From: VGRF01 sp964460485
GTDB lineage: Bacteria > Myxococcota_A > UBA9160 > UBA6930
DNA length: 21,810 bases
NCBI GenBank assembly: GCA_964460485.1
Contig: CAYWRY010000064.1
Coordinates: 1 to 21,810 of the forward strand
Reading direction: 5' to 3'
How positions within the stretch are numbered: the first letter of the stretch is position 1; every line of letters starts with the position of its first letter. Of the stretch, positions 12,027 through 20,416 are shown in pieces. Below the pieces are notes generated by a model. The model ran no database searches, was not told the DNA's origin, and saw nothing but the letters and a program-made list of their open reading frames with translations. The position numbers and the translations under genes are program-made.

Positions 12027-12081
12027 CACCGCAAAGCGGTGCAGGCTGCGCGCAGTGAGGCGAAGCCGAACGGAGCTCGCA
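12027..12081. repeat. 55-bp repeat block, second copy, next to the cheA start
   Basis: Exact copy of 11921-11975. Its 3' part includes CGGAG (12071-12075), ten bases before the cheA ATG at 12086, so the repeat itself may supply the ribosome-binding site of cheA. The first 15 bases form a perfect 6-bp hairpin with an AAA loop. Confidence 0.8.
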
Positions 12082-12085
12082 AGAG

Positions 12086-12478
12086 ATGGACCTCACGAAA
12101 TACCGAGCGCTGTTCCTCGAAGAGACGACCGAGCACCTCGCTGAGCTCTCGCGGGCGCTGCTCGCGCTGGAGAAGAACGCGGCGGACGCGGAGGCGATCG
12201 ACGTCGCCTTCCGCATGGCGCACTCGATCAAGGGCATGGCGGCCTCGCTCGACTATCAGGGTCCGACCGAGCTCGCCCACAAGCTCGAGGACCTGCTAGC
12301 GAGTCAGCGCGGAGCCGGCGCCGTCGACGCGCGCGCGAGCGCGCTCTTGTTCCGCGCGCTGGAAGGGCTCGAGAAGATGATCGCGGTGCTGCGCGCGACT
12401 GGAGAGCCGCCGGCCGCGGATCCCGTGCTGATCGCGGAGCTCTCGGGAGCGCCGGAGGCGCCGCCAAAAAAAGCCTGA
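12086..12478 (+). CDS. cheA: CheA N-terminal part: Hpt (P1) domain, ends at frameshift
   Basis: Histidine phosphotransfer domain of the chemotaxis kinase CheA, 130 residues as read in this frame. The phosphorylated histidine is His46 in AFRMAHSIKGMAASLDY, a near-perfect CheA P1 signature. After the helical bundle an Ala/Pro linker starts (GEPPAADPVLIAELSGAPEA), and the frame stops at TGA 12476 directly after PPKKA. The remaining CheA domains continue in the -1 frame from the A7 run at 12466-12472. The fragment could be a free Hpt protein (split CheAs are known, for example in Rhodobacter sphaeroides), the minor product of a programmed frameshift, or an artefact of a homopolymer miscount. The ATG lies four bases after a repeat block. 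Confidence 0.88.
   Translation: MDLTKYRALFLEETTEHLAELSRALLALEKNAADAEAIDVAFRMAHSIKGMAASLDYQGPTELAHKLEDLLASQRGAGAVDARASALLFRALEGLEKMIAVLRATGEPPAADPVLIAELSGAPEAPPKKA
12454..12472 (+). promoter_or_regulatory. Candidate -1 slippery site with upstream SD-like element in cheA
   Basis: In the zero frame the codons read CCA AAA AAA GCC TGA, giving the heptamer A AAA AAA at 12466-12472, which fits the X XXY YYZ rule for -1 slippage. GGAGG at 12454-12458 is seven bases upstream, a place comparable to the stimulatory Shine-Dalgarno sequence of E. coli dnaX. After a -1 shift the frame reads KSLSAAAAPSDAAPAEP and runs on into the CheA kinase region. Transcriptional slippage on A7 would have the same result. 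An assembly or sequencing indel has not been excluded. Confidence 0.5.
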
Positions 12479-12582
12479 GCGCGGCCGCTGCCCCGAGCGA
12501 CGCCGCGCCCGCCGAGCCCGCTCCCGCGCCCTCCGCACCGCCGCCCGCAGCCGGCGCGCCTGCGCCCGCGCCGACGCTGCGC

Positions 12583-13713
12583 GTGCGCGCGGAGACTCTC
12601 GACCGCTTCCTGTCGTCGGTGGGCGAGGTGGTGCTCTCGTCGAGCCAGCTGCGCGGCATGGCGCAGCGCGAGCGCGGCGCGTCGGCCGAGCTGGTCGCCG
12701 GCCTCGACCGCATGGATCGCGTGGTCGCCGACCTGCAGCGGCGCGGCCTCGGCCTGCGCACGGCGCCGCTGCTGCGCGCCGTCGAGCCGCTGCCGCGCAT
12801 GGCGCGCGAGATCGCGCGCGAGCTCGGAAAGCAGGTGGAGGTGGAGCTGCGGGGCGCGGAGCTGGAGGTAGATCGCGCGATCCTCGACCGCCTCGGCGAT
12901 CCCCTCGTCCACCTCGTGCGCAACGCCGTGGACCACGGCGTCGAGGCGCCCGACGCGCGCGCGCTCGCGGGCAAGCCTTCCGCCGGCCGCATCGTGATCG
13001 ACGCGCGCCGCGAGCGCGATCACGTGCGCATCGTGGTCAGCGACGACGGCCGCGGCATCGACCTCGACCGCGTGAAGCGCCGGGCCGTCGAGGCTGGCCT
13101 GCTCCACGCGGACCTCGCCGACGACCTCCCGCCCGACGAGATCGCCGCCCTCGTCTTCCGCCCGGGGCTCTCGACCGCCGGCGCGGTGTCGAAGATTTCC
13201 GGCCGCGGCGTCGGCATGGACGCGGTGAAGTCCACGATCGAAGCGCTGGGCGGCAGCGTCGAACTCGCGTCGCAGCCCGGACTCGGCACCACCACGCTGC
13301 TGCTCGTGCCGATCACCGCCGCGGTGCAGCGCGTTCTGCTGCTCGGCGTCGCGGGGGAGATCGTCGGGCTCCCGATCTCGAAGGTGGAGCGCGTCGTCGA
13401 GCTGGACGCCGCGACGATCGAGGAGGCGGGACGCGAGCGCTTCGCGATCGTCGAGGACGCGCCGGTGCTCGTGATCGACCTCGCCGAGCGGCTCGGCTTC
13501 GGGCCGCGCCGCGAGTGGGGACTCGCGCCGCTCGTGCTGGCGGGGTTGCGCGAGGAGCGCGTCGGCCTGCTCGTAGAGCGGCTCTACGGCCAGCAGGAGA
13601 TCACGGTGAAGCCGCTGCCGCGCCTGCTCGCGCGCTCGCGTGGGCTCGCCGGCTTGACCGTGCTGCCCGATGGCGCGCCCGTCTTCCTGCTCGACCTGAC
13701 CCCGCTCGCATGA
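12583..13713 (+). CDS. cheA: CheA C-terminal part: dimerisation, kinase (P4) and CheW-like (P5) domains
   Basis: ATP-binding and regulatory half of CheA, 376 residues from GTG 12583; the frame itself is open from the slippery site at 12466. Short P3 helices begin at ETLDRFLSSVGEVVLSSSQL. The P4 kinase has the N box HLVRNAVDHGVE (Asn114), the G1 box SDDGRGID, the F box VFRPGLSTAG and the G2 box SGRGVGMDAV, then GLGTTTLLLVP. The P5 CheW-like domain runs from about residue 247 to the end. There is no ribosome site before GTG 12583 and no P2 domain. Joined by a -1 shift with the P1 part, the product would be 542 residues. The stop overlaps the ATG of cheC (ATGA), so the operon looks functional rather than decayed. 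Confidence 0.9.
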   Translation: MRAETLDRFLSSVGEVVLSSSQLRGMAQRERGASAELVAGLDRMDRVVADLQRRGLGLRTAPLLRAVEPLPRMAREIARELGKQVEVELRGAELEVDRAILDRLGDPLVHLVRNAVDHGVEAPDARALAGKPSAGRIVIDARRERDHVRIVVSDDGRGIDLDRVKRRAVEAGLLHADLADDLPPDEIAALVFRPGLSTAGAVSKISGRGVGMDAVKSTIEALGGSVELASQPGLGTTTLLLVPITAAVQRVLLLGVAGEIVGLPISKVERVVELDAATIEEAGRERFAIVEDAPVLVIDLAERLGFGPRREWGLAPLVLAGLREERVGLLVERLYGQQEITVKPLPRLLARSRGLAGLTVLPDGAPVFLLDLTPLA

Positions 13714-14300
13714 CGGCCGCCACGCCCCACGACGAATCCCGCGCGCGCGCCGTCGACCGACTGTGCGAGATCGCGAGCATCGGCGCGGGGCATGCGGCGG
13801 GCGCGCTCGCGACGCTGCTGGCCCGCCCGTTCGAGATGAGCGTCCCGGTCGCGCGGGTGTTCTCGCCCGGCGCCCTGGAGGCACCTGACGCGACGACGCT
13901 CGGGAGCGACGAGCGCGCCTTCTGCGGCGTGCTGTTCGAGGTGCGCGGCGGTCCCGGCGGCGTGCTCGCGTTCCTGTTTGCGCCGCTGGCGCGCGACGCC
14001 CTGCTCGCGGCGCTGCTGGGAGACGACGCCGGCGTCGCGGCGCAGGCCGAATCCGCACTCTGCGAGGTGGGCAACATCGTCGCCTCCCACGCGCTTGCAG
14101 CGATGGGCGACGTGCTAGGGACGCTCGTGCTGCCCTCGCCGCCGCAGCTCGCGGCGAGCGGCGCGCCGCAGGAGATCGCCCGCCTCGTTGCGGCCGTCTC
14201 GGGCGGGGGCTCTGCACTGCGCATCCAGGTCGAGCTGCAGGATCGCGCGGGGGCGCTGCGCGCGCTGCTCGTGTGGGGGGTACCCGCCGCGCTCGCCTGA
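13710..14300 (+). CDS. cheC: CheC-like CheY-P phosphatase
   Basis: Probable CheC/CheX/FliY-family protein of 196 residues that dephosphorylates CheY-P. The family motif [DS]-x3-E-x2-N-x22-P occurs twice in CheC. Here the second copy is complete: Ser115, Glu119, Asn122, Pro145 (SALCEVGNIVASHALAAMG). The first copy keeps Asp16, Glu20 and Pro46, but its Asn is Ser23 (LCEIASIGAGHAAGAL, where IGAGHA is typical of CheC). One active site and one weakened site are therefore expected. No cheD is present in the window. The start ATG overlaps the cheA stop by four bases. A strong hairpin follows 48 bases after the stop. Confidence 0.85.
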   Translation: MTAATPHDESRARAVDRLCEIASIGAGHAAGALATLLARPFEMSVPVARVFSPGALEAPDATTLGSDERAFCGVLFEVRGGPGGVLAFLFAPLARDALLAALLGDDAGVAAQAESALCEVGNIVASHALAAMGDVLGTLVLPSPPQLAASGAPQEIARLVAAVSGGGSALRIQVELQDRAGALRALLVWGVPAALA

Positions 14301-14347
14301 GCGCGGCCCGGCTCCCGCGCTCGACGCCCTCCACGGCTGAACGAGCC

Positions 14348-14376
14348 CTCGCGCGCCGGCGGAGTCGGCGCGCGAG
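14348..14376 (+). terminator. Candidate terminator of the che operon
   Basis: CTCGCGCGCCG (14348-14358) pairs perfectly with CGGCGCGCGAG (14366-14376), an 11-bp stem with a 7-base loop, followed by ATTCGGCTATTC. The tail is T-containing but not a clean T-tract. It lies between the che operon and larB, so it separates two functional units. Confidence 0.5.
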
Positions 14377-14431
14377 ATTCGGCTATTCAGTCGCGACCCC
14401 GCGCGCCGTGCCGGGCAGTGGAGAGGCCGCG

Positions 14432-15181
14432 ATGCAACCCGATCGACTGCGCGCATTGCTCGACGCCGTCCGGGCCGGAGACTTGTCGCCCGACGACGCG
14501 CTCGAGCACTTCGCGCAGCTTCCGTTCGTTGCGAGCGAGCACGCGCGCATCGACACGCACCGCGCCCTGCGCCAGGGTTTGCCGGAGGTCGTGTTCGGCG
14601 TCGGAAAGACGCCCGAGCAGATCGCGGCCATCGTGCGCACGCTGCGGGAGGCCGGGCAGCCGGGGCTGGTGACGCGGGTCGAGGGCGGCGTTGCCGAGGA
14701 CGTGCTCCGGCGCGAGCCCGCGGGCGAGTACGACGCTGCGGCGCGCCTGCTCTGGTACGGGCCGAGTGAGGTAGCGATCACAGGTGTCGGGACGATCGCC
14801 GTGGTGTGCGCGGGGACGGCGGACCTGCCCGTCGCGCGCGAGGCGGCTGCGGTCGCGCGCAGGCTCGGCAACAAAGTCGAGCTGATCGCGGACGTAGGCG
14901 TCGCGGGCCTCCACCGGCTGCTGGCGGTCTCGGATGCGCTGCGCGCGGCGCGCGTGCTGATCGTGATCGCGGGCATGGAGGGCGCGCTGCCGTCGGTGGT
15001 GGGCGGGCTCGTGGCGCGGCCCGTGATCGCGGTGCCGACCAGCATCGGCTACGGCGCCTCCTACGGCGGGCTCGCCGCGCTGCTCGGCATGATGTCGAGC
15101 TGCGCGGCGAACGTCTCTGTCGTCAACATCGACAACGGCTTCGGCGCGGCCGTCGTCGCCTCGCTCATCAATCGAGGCTGA
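14432..15181 (+). CDS. larB: LarB, pyridinium-3,5-biscarboxylic acid mononucleotide synthase
   Basis: First enzyme of nickel-pincer nucleotide synthesis: it carboxylates nicotinic acid adenine dinucleotide at C5 and splits off AMP. The C-terminal half is PurE-like (AVVCAGTADLPVAREAAAVA, then PVIAVPTSIGYGASYGGLAA). It ends with MMSSCAANVSVVNIDNGFGA, the LarB signature. Cys224 in this stretch is the likely nucleophile, as known for characterised LarB. The length of 249 residues is normal. The ATG has GAGAGG six to ten bases upstream. The stop is followed by one base and then the larC start, so the two form an operon. The cofactor serves lactate racemase and related LarA enzymes; neither larA nor larE is in this window. 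Confidence 0.93.
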   Translation: MQPDRLRALLDAVRAGDLSPDDALEHFAQLPFVASEHARIDTHRALRQGLPEVVFGVGKTPEQIAAIVRTLREAGQPGLVTRVEGGVAEDVLRREPAGEYDAAARLLWYGPSEVAITGVGTIAVVCAGTADLPVAREAAAVARRLGNKVELIADVGVAGLHRLLAVSDALRAARVLIVIAGMEGALPSVVGGLVARPVIAVPTSIGYGASYGGLAALLGMMSSCAANVSVVNIDNGFGAAVVASLINRG

Positions 15182-15182
15182 C

Positions 15183-16523
15183 GTGGCCACGCGAGCCGCT
15201 GGGAAGAGGCGCCCCGCGCGCGTTTCGGCGCCCGGTCACGGTGCGCCCGCGCCGCAGCGCGTTCTCCACCTCGACGCGTTCTCGGGCATCTCGGGGAACA
15301 TGTTCCTCGGCGCGCTGCTCGATGCGGGGCTACCGCTTCGCGAGCTCGAGGCGGGCCTCGCCGGCCTCGGCGTCGCGCATCGGCTGCGCGTGACGCGAGT
15401 GCGCCGCGGAGCGCTCGCTGCGCGCTACGTGGAAGTGCTGGTGCTGGACGGTCCCCCGCATGGACACGGTCACGGTCAGAGTCATGCTCACGGCGCCGGC
15501 GGTCACGGCCAGCCTGCGGCGCGGGCGCGCCCGCACGTCCACGGCCGCCGCTACGAAGAGATCCGCCGCCTGCTGGCACGCGCCAAGCTGGCGCCGGCGG
15601 TGCGCGACCGCGCGCAGGCGATCTTCGCAGCGCTCGCCGGCGCCGAGGCGCGCGTGCACGGGATCCCGGTCTCGCGCGTCCACTTCCACGAGGTGGGCGC
15701 GGTCGACGCGATCGTCGACGTCACGGGCGCCGCGCTCGCGCTCGAGCTGCTGCGCGTCCAGCGCGTCAGCGCGACTCCGCCCGCCCTGGGGCACGGCACC
15801 GTCGAGTCCGCGCACGGGACGCTTCCGCTCCCGCCGCCGGCGGTGCTCGAGCTGCTGCGCGGCGCGCCGGTCACGCCCGCGGCCGTCGCCTGGGAGACGG
15901 TGACGCCCACGGGCGCCGCGATCCTGCGCACGATCGTCGACGAGTACTGCGCGTTGCCGGCGATGACGATCGAGGCGATCGGGCACGGGGCGGGCAACGA
16001 CCGGCCCGGCCCCCTGCCGAACGTGCTGCGCGCCGTGCTGGGCCGCGCCGGAGGGATGCTGCGCGACACGGTCTGCGTGCTCACGGCGCACCTCGACGAT
16101 CTCGTGCCCGAGCACTTCGATCTCGCGCTCGAGCGGCTGCTCGCCGCGGGCGCCCTCGACGTCGCGCTCTCGCACGCGCAGATGAAGAAGAACCGGCCCG
16201 GCTACGCGCTCACCGTGATCGCGCCGCTGCAGCGGCGCGCGGAGCTCGCAGCGCTCGTGCTGAAGGAGACGGGCAGTCTCGGCGTTCGCGTGCAGGAGGC
16301 CGAGCGCCTGCTGCTGCCGCGCGAAGTGCTGGCCGTGAACACGCCCCACGGCCGCGTGCGCGTGAAGGTGGCCTACGAGCCGGGCGGAGCGCCGCGCGCC
16401 TCCGTCGAGTACGACGACGCGAAGCGCATCGCGCTCGCGAAGCGGCTCGCGCTCGGGGACGTGATCCGCGCTGCCGAGCAAGCGGCGCTGCGCGCGTTGA
16501 CAATGCGGAGCCGCCGCTCGTAG
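15183..16523 (+). CDS. larC: LarC, nickel-insertion protein for the nickel-pincer cofactor
   Basis: CTP-dependent cyclometallase that places nickel in pyridinium-3,5-bisthiocarboxylic acid mononucleotide. It has 446 residues (former DUF111). Recognisable parts: LHLDAFSGISGNMFLGALLD near the N-terminus, the histidine-rich metal-binding loop HGHGHGQSHAHGAGGHG around residues 93-109, VHFHEVGAVDAIVDVTGAA, and ETVTPTGAAILR. The C-terminal domain (KKNRPGYALTVIAPL, ETGSLGVRVQEAERLLLPRE) is in the same frame, unlike Lactobacillus plantarum where larC1 and larC2 are joined by ribosomal frameshifting. The start is GTG 15183, one base after the larB stop; an N-terminal basic extension of about 25 residues precedes the homologous region, so the true start may lie further in. 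Confidence 0.93.
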   Translation: MATRAAGKRRPARVSAPGHGAPAPQRVLHLDAFSGISGNMFLGALLDAGLPLRELEAGLAGLGVAHRLRVTRVRRGALAARYVEVLVLDGPPHGHGHGQSHAHGAGGHGQPAARARPHVHGRRYEEIRRLLARAKLAPAVRDRAQAIFAALAGAEARVHGIPVSRVHFHEVGAVDAIVDVTGAALALELLRVQRVSATPPALGHGTVESAHGTLPLPPPAVLELLRGAPVTPAAVAWETVTPTGAAILRTIVDEYCALPAMTIEAIGHGAGNDRPGPLPNVLRAVLGRAGGMLRDTVCVLTAHLDDLVPEHFDLALERLLAAGALDVALSHAQMKKNRPGYALTVIAPLQRRAELAALVLKETGSLGVRVQEAERLLLPREVLAVNTPHGRVRVKVAYEPGGAPRASVEYDDAKRIALAKRLALGDVIRAAEQAALRALTMRSRRS

Positions 16524-16537
16524 GATGCGCGCGTCTC

Positions 16538-16543
16538 GGGAGG
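16538..16543 (+). promoter_or_regulatory. Ribosome-binding site that decides the histone start
   Basis: GGGAGG five bases before GTG 16549. It favours this GTG over the in-frame ATG at 16525, which lies one base after the larC stop and has only weak GTAGG before it. Confidence 0.7.
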
Positions 16544-16548
16544 ACATC

Positions 16549-16761
16549 GTGAGCGATCTACCGAACGCGGTCGTGAAGCGACTTCTGGCGAAGCACGGAG
16601 ACGGCATGCGCGTCTCGGGCGACGCGATCGAGAAGGCCGTCGCGGCCGCCGAGGACTACATCGCTCGCCTCGCGCGCGAGGCGCATGCGCTCGCGGTGGC
16701 GGACAAGCGCAAGACGATCATGGAGAGCGACATCGTCCAGGCGCGCGCGCGCGTCAGCTGA
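16549..16761 (+). CDS. Archaeal-type histone-fold protein
   Basis: DNA-binding histone-fold protein of 70 residues, one fold with no tails. Read beside the archaeal HMfB (69 residues), the pattern is nearly colinear: DLPNAVVKRLL (alpha 1), MRVSGDAI (loop 1), a long central helix through EDYIARLAREAHALA, KRKTI (loop 2) and MESDIVQA (alpha 3). The HMfB DNA contacts Arg19, Lys53 and Thr54 correspond to Arg21, Lys55 and Thr56, and the Arg52-Asp59 salt bridge to Arg54-Asp61. At the dimer-dimer interface Leu46 is kept (Leu48), but His49 is Ala51. It follows larC by 25 bases and ends in an 8-base overlap with the opposing receiver-PilZ gene. With the ATG at 16525 it would be 78 residues. Alternatives such as a NF-Y-like transcription factor are less likely at this size. 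Confidence 0.85.
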   Translation: MSDLPNAVVKRLLAKHGDGMRVSGDAIEKAVAAAEDYIARLAREAHALAVADKRKTIMESDIVQARARVS

Positions 16762-18175
16762 TCGCCCGGCCGCCGCGCTCCCAGTCTTCGCCTACGTCCA
16801 CGCCGCTGCGCGCGAGCGGGCTCTCGAACAGCTCCGCGAGGTACGTGATCCAGGCGGCTTCGTCGCGCTCGCGGAAGGCGCGAAACAACACGCCGACGCC
16901 GCCGCTGCGCGCCCCGGCGGCATCCACCTGGTAGATGCGCTCGGCGTCCACGGTCAGGATGCGGCCCAGCTCGGGGAGCTCGATCTCGCAGCGCCGCAGC
17001 GCGCCGGTCGGGTTCTCCCACTCCGCGCCGATGAAGGCGCCGAGGCGCGCCACCGAGGTGGTGAAGGCGCCGCGCCCGTCGTCGAGGCGCACCGAGAGCC
17101 GCCAGGGGAGGCGCCTGAAGCGCCGCCGGGCGCGGGAATCCAGAATGCGCTGAGCGCCGGTGGCCACGCGTTCGGGATCGAGCGGCTGCACCAGGTAGCC
17201 CGCGGCGCCGACGCTGCGTGCGGCCTCGCGCACGGGCTCGCGCAGATGCTCGTCGACGAGCACGACCGGCACGTTCTCCACGCCGGGAAGGGCGCGCAGG
17301 TCGGTGACGAGCTCGAGGCCCTCGGAGCGGCCGATGTGCGCGTCGGCGAGGACGAGCTCGAAGCTGTGCTGCTGGAAGGCCTCGAGCGCCTCGTGCGCCG
17401 AGAACTCGACGCGCACGCGGAAGCCGAGCTGCTCGAGCCGGCGCGCAAGGGCGGCGCTGCGGCCGAGCTGTGGCCCCACCAGCAGCATGCGGCGGCCCGA
17501 GCGGCTGCGCCGCTGCGCGGCCGCCGCAGGCGCGAGGCGCGCGGGAACCGCACGCGCGGGGACGATCAACGGCGGCAGCGCGCTCGAGAGCCGCTGGCGC
17601 AGCTCCTCGAGGCGCTCGCTGAGCGCGATCTCGGCGTCCGAGGCGTGTTGCCAGGCGGGATCGAAGCGCGAGAGCCGCTGGTCGGGGGCGCTCGCCCGCA
17701 GGCCGCTTAGGGGGCCGCGGCCCGGTAGGATCACACGCTGCGCGTCGAGCATTCGCGCCGCCGCGGCGGTGTCGTCGTGGCCGAGCGGGAAGGCGAGCAC
17801 CAGTGCGCCCGCCTCGGGAGTCGCCGCGATACCGAGCGCGCCGAGGCGCTGCGCGGCGACGCGCAGATTGCGCTCGCGCACCGCCCAGGCGGCGCGGATG
17901 CGCGCCTCGAGGTCCGCTGCGCTCGCGCAGCCGCCCAGCGCGATCAGCGGCAGATAGAAGAACGGGAGCGGGGCGAGGCACTTGATCTGGTTCGTGCCGA
18001 CCGTGCTGAAGGAGATCGTTCCGCAGCGGCGCGCTCCCTCCAGCGAGGGGAAGGGCTCCGGCGACACGCGCAGCTTCCCGCGCAGACTGCGCCTGCCCGG
18101 TAGCGGCTCGATCGCGACCCCCATCTCGGAGAAGCGGGTCGCGAGATCGGCGAGCGATGTGGTGGCGTCGGCCAA
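16754..18175 (-). CDS. Degenerate receiver-PilZ protein with unknown N-terminal domain
   Basis: Protein of 473 residues in three parts. Residues 1 to about 200 match no family I recognise; they include RRCGTISFSTVGTNQIKC and the hydrophobic PLPFFYLPLIALGG. Residues of about 228-345 form a receiver domain (RRMLLVGPQLG, FELVLADAHIGRSEG, VPVVLVDEHL, AAGYLVQPLDP). Asp278 stands at the phosphoacceptor place, but the acidic pair is Gly234-Pro235 and the invariant Lys is Gln330, so normal phosphorylation is doubtful. Residues of about 349-455 resemble PilZ: the RxxxR motif is present (RRRFRRLPWR), but the DxSxxG motif reads SVARLG, with Asp and Ser lost. The start is TTG 18175 with GGGGAGGG about ten bases upstream; ATG at Met18 is an alternative. 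It follows the groEL terminator on the same strand. Confidence 0.7.
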   Translation of the reverse strand: MADATTSLADLATRFSEMGVAIEPLPGRRSLRGKLRVSPEPFPSLEGARRCGTISFSTVGTNQIKCLAPLPFFYLPLIALGGCASAADLEARIRAAWAVRERNLRVAAQRLGALGIAATPEAGALVLAFPLGHDDTAAAARMLDAQRVILPGRGPLSGLRASAPDQRLSRFDPAWQHASDAEIALSERLEELRQRLSSALPPLIVPARAVPARLAPAAAAQRRSRSGRRMLLVGPQLGRSAALARRLEQLGFRVRVEFSAHEALEAFQQHSFELVLADAHIGRSEGLELVTDLRALPGVENVPVVLVDEHLREPVREAARSVGAAGYLVQPLDPERVATGAQRILDSRARRRFRRLPWRLSVRLDDGRGAFTTSVARLGAFIGAEWENPTGALRRCEIELPELGRILTVDAERIYQVDAAGARSGGVGVLFRAFRERDEAAWITYLAELFESPLARSGVDVGEDWERGGRAIS

Positions 18176-18243
18176 ACGCGGGCGACCCTCCCCGTGCGTC
18201 TTCGACGGGGCAGAGGCGGCGCTTGACGGCGCCGAAACGAAGA

Positions 18244-18274
18244 CGGGCCGGGAGGCAGATTGCCTCCCGGCCCG
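18244..18274 (-). terminator. Rho-independent terminator of groES-groEL
   Basis: A perfect 13-bp stem, CGGGCCGGGAGGC (18244-18256) with GCCTCCCGGCCCG (18262-18274), has a 5-base loop. Read on the minus strand it starts 22 bases after the groEL stop and is followed by TCTTCGTTT. It should isolate the receiver-PilZ gene from groEL. Confidence 0.85.
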
Positions 18275-18296
18275 CTAGAGCGAACCGAAAGCGGGG

Positions 18297-19940
<1,644 letters not shown>

Positions 19941-19987
19941 CGATCTGCTCCTGATGCCTGATGAGTGGCAGTGTTAGGCCGCGCGGA

Positions 19988-20275
19988 CTACTCGATCACT
20001 CCGAGCACGTCCTCTTCGCGAATGATCATGTGCTCCTCGCCGTCGAGCTTGACCTCGCTGCCGGCGTACTTGCTGAAGAGCACGCGGTCGCCCTTCTTCA
20101 CGTCCAACGGGCGCACCTTGCCGTCGTCGCCGATCTTGCCGTTGCCCACTGCGACGACGCGCCCTTCTTGGGGCTTTTCCTTGGCGGTGTCGGGGATGAT
20201 GATCCCGCCGGCGGTCTTCTGTTCCTCGTCGACCCGCTTGATCAGGATGCGGTCCTGAAGGGGACGAATCTTCAT
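19988..20275 (-). CDS. groES: Co-chaperonin GroES
   Basis: Seven-subunit lid of the GroEL chamber, 95 residues. It begins MKIRPLQDRILIKRVDEE, then has the mobile loop KTAGGIIIPDTAKEKPQEG and ends KLDGEEHMIIREEDVLGVIE, a full and typical GroES. The frame is open upstream, but the ATG at 20275 is right, because the family's N-terminus begins there and GGAGGA lies eight bases before it. Upstream on the same strand lie a CIRCE-like operator and a sigma-70-type promoter, which predicts heat-shock control by HrcA. Confidence 0.98.
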   Translation of the reverse strand: MKIRPLQDRILIKRVDEEQKTAGGIIIPDTAKEKPQEGRVVAVGNGKIGDDGKVRPLDVKKGDRVLFSKYAGSEVKLDGEEHMIIREEDVLGVIE

Positions 20276-20379
20276 CGCGAGAGTCCTCCGGAGAGCGCCG
20301 CGACAGGTGCGGCGCGATTCGAGTTTGCGGTCGCGCCCCTGCGCGATTTCCGCGGATGCTGACAGCCGAGCGCGCTTGC

Positions 20380-20406
20380 TTGGCACTCGACGCGCCGGAC
20401 TGCCAA
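20380..20406 (-). promoter_or_regulatory. CIRCE-like HrcA operator upstream of groES
   Basis: TTGGCACTC (20380-20388), nine bases, then GACTGCCAA (20398-20406). The consensus is TTAGCACTC-N9-GAGTGCTAA: the left arm matches in eight of nine bases, the right in seven of nine, with exact spacing. The arms pair except at one position. It lies just downstream of the -10 box, where a repressor would block transcription, and about 105 bases before the groES start. Confidence 0.85.
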
Positions 20407-20416
20407 CGGCGCGCGC

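Noticed and set aside
11921..12081. A CRISPR array, because of repeated blocks.
   Set aside because: The blocks are 55 bases with a 51-base spacer, only two copies are visible, and no cas gene is near.
12086..13713. cheA as a simple decayed pseudogene.
   Set aside because: Both halves keep all catalytic motifs, the frame change falls exactly on a slippery A7 run, and the downstream ATGA overlap with cheC is kept; slippage or a sequence error fits better.
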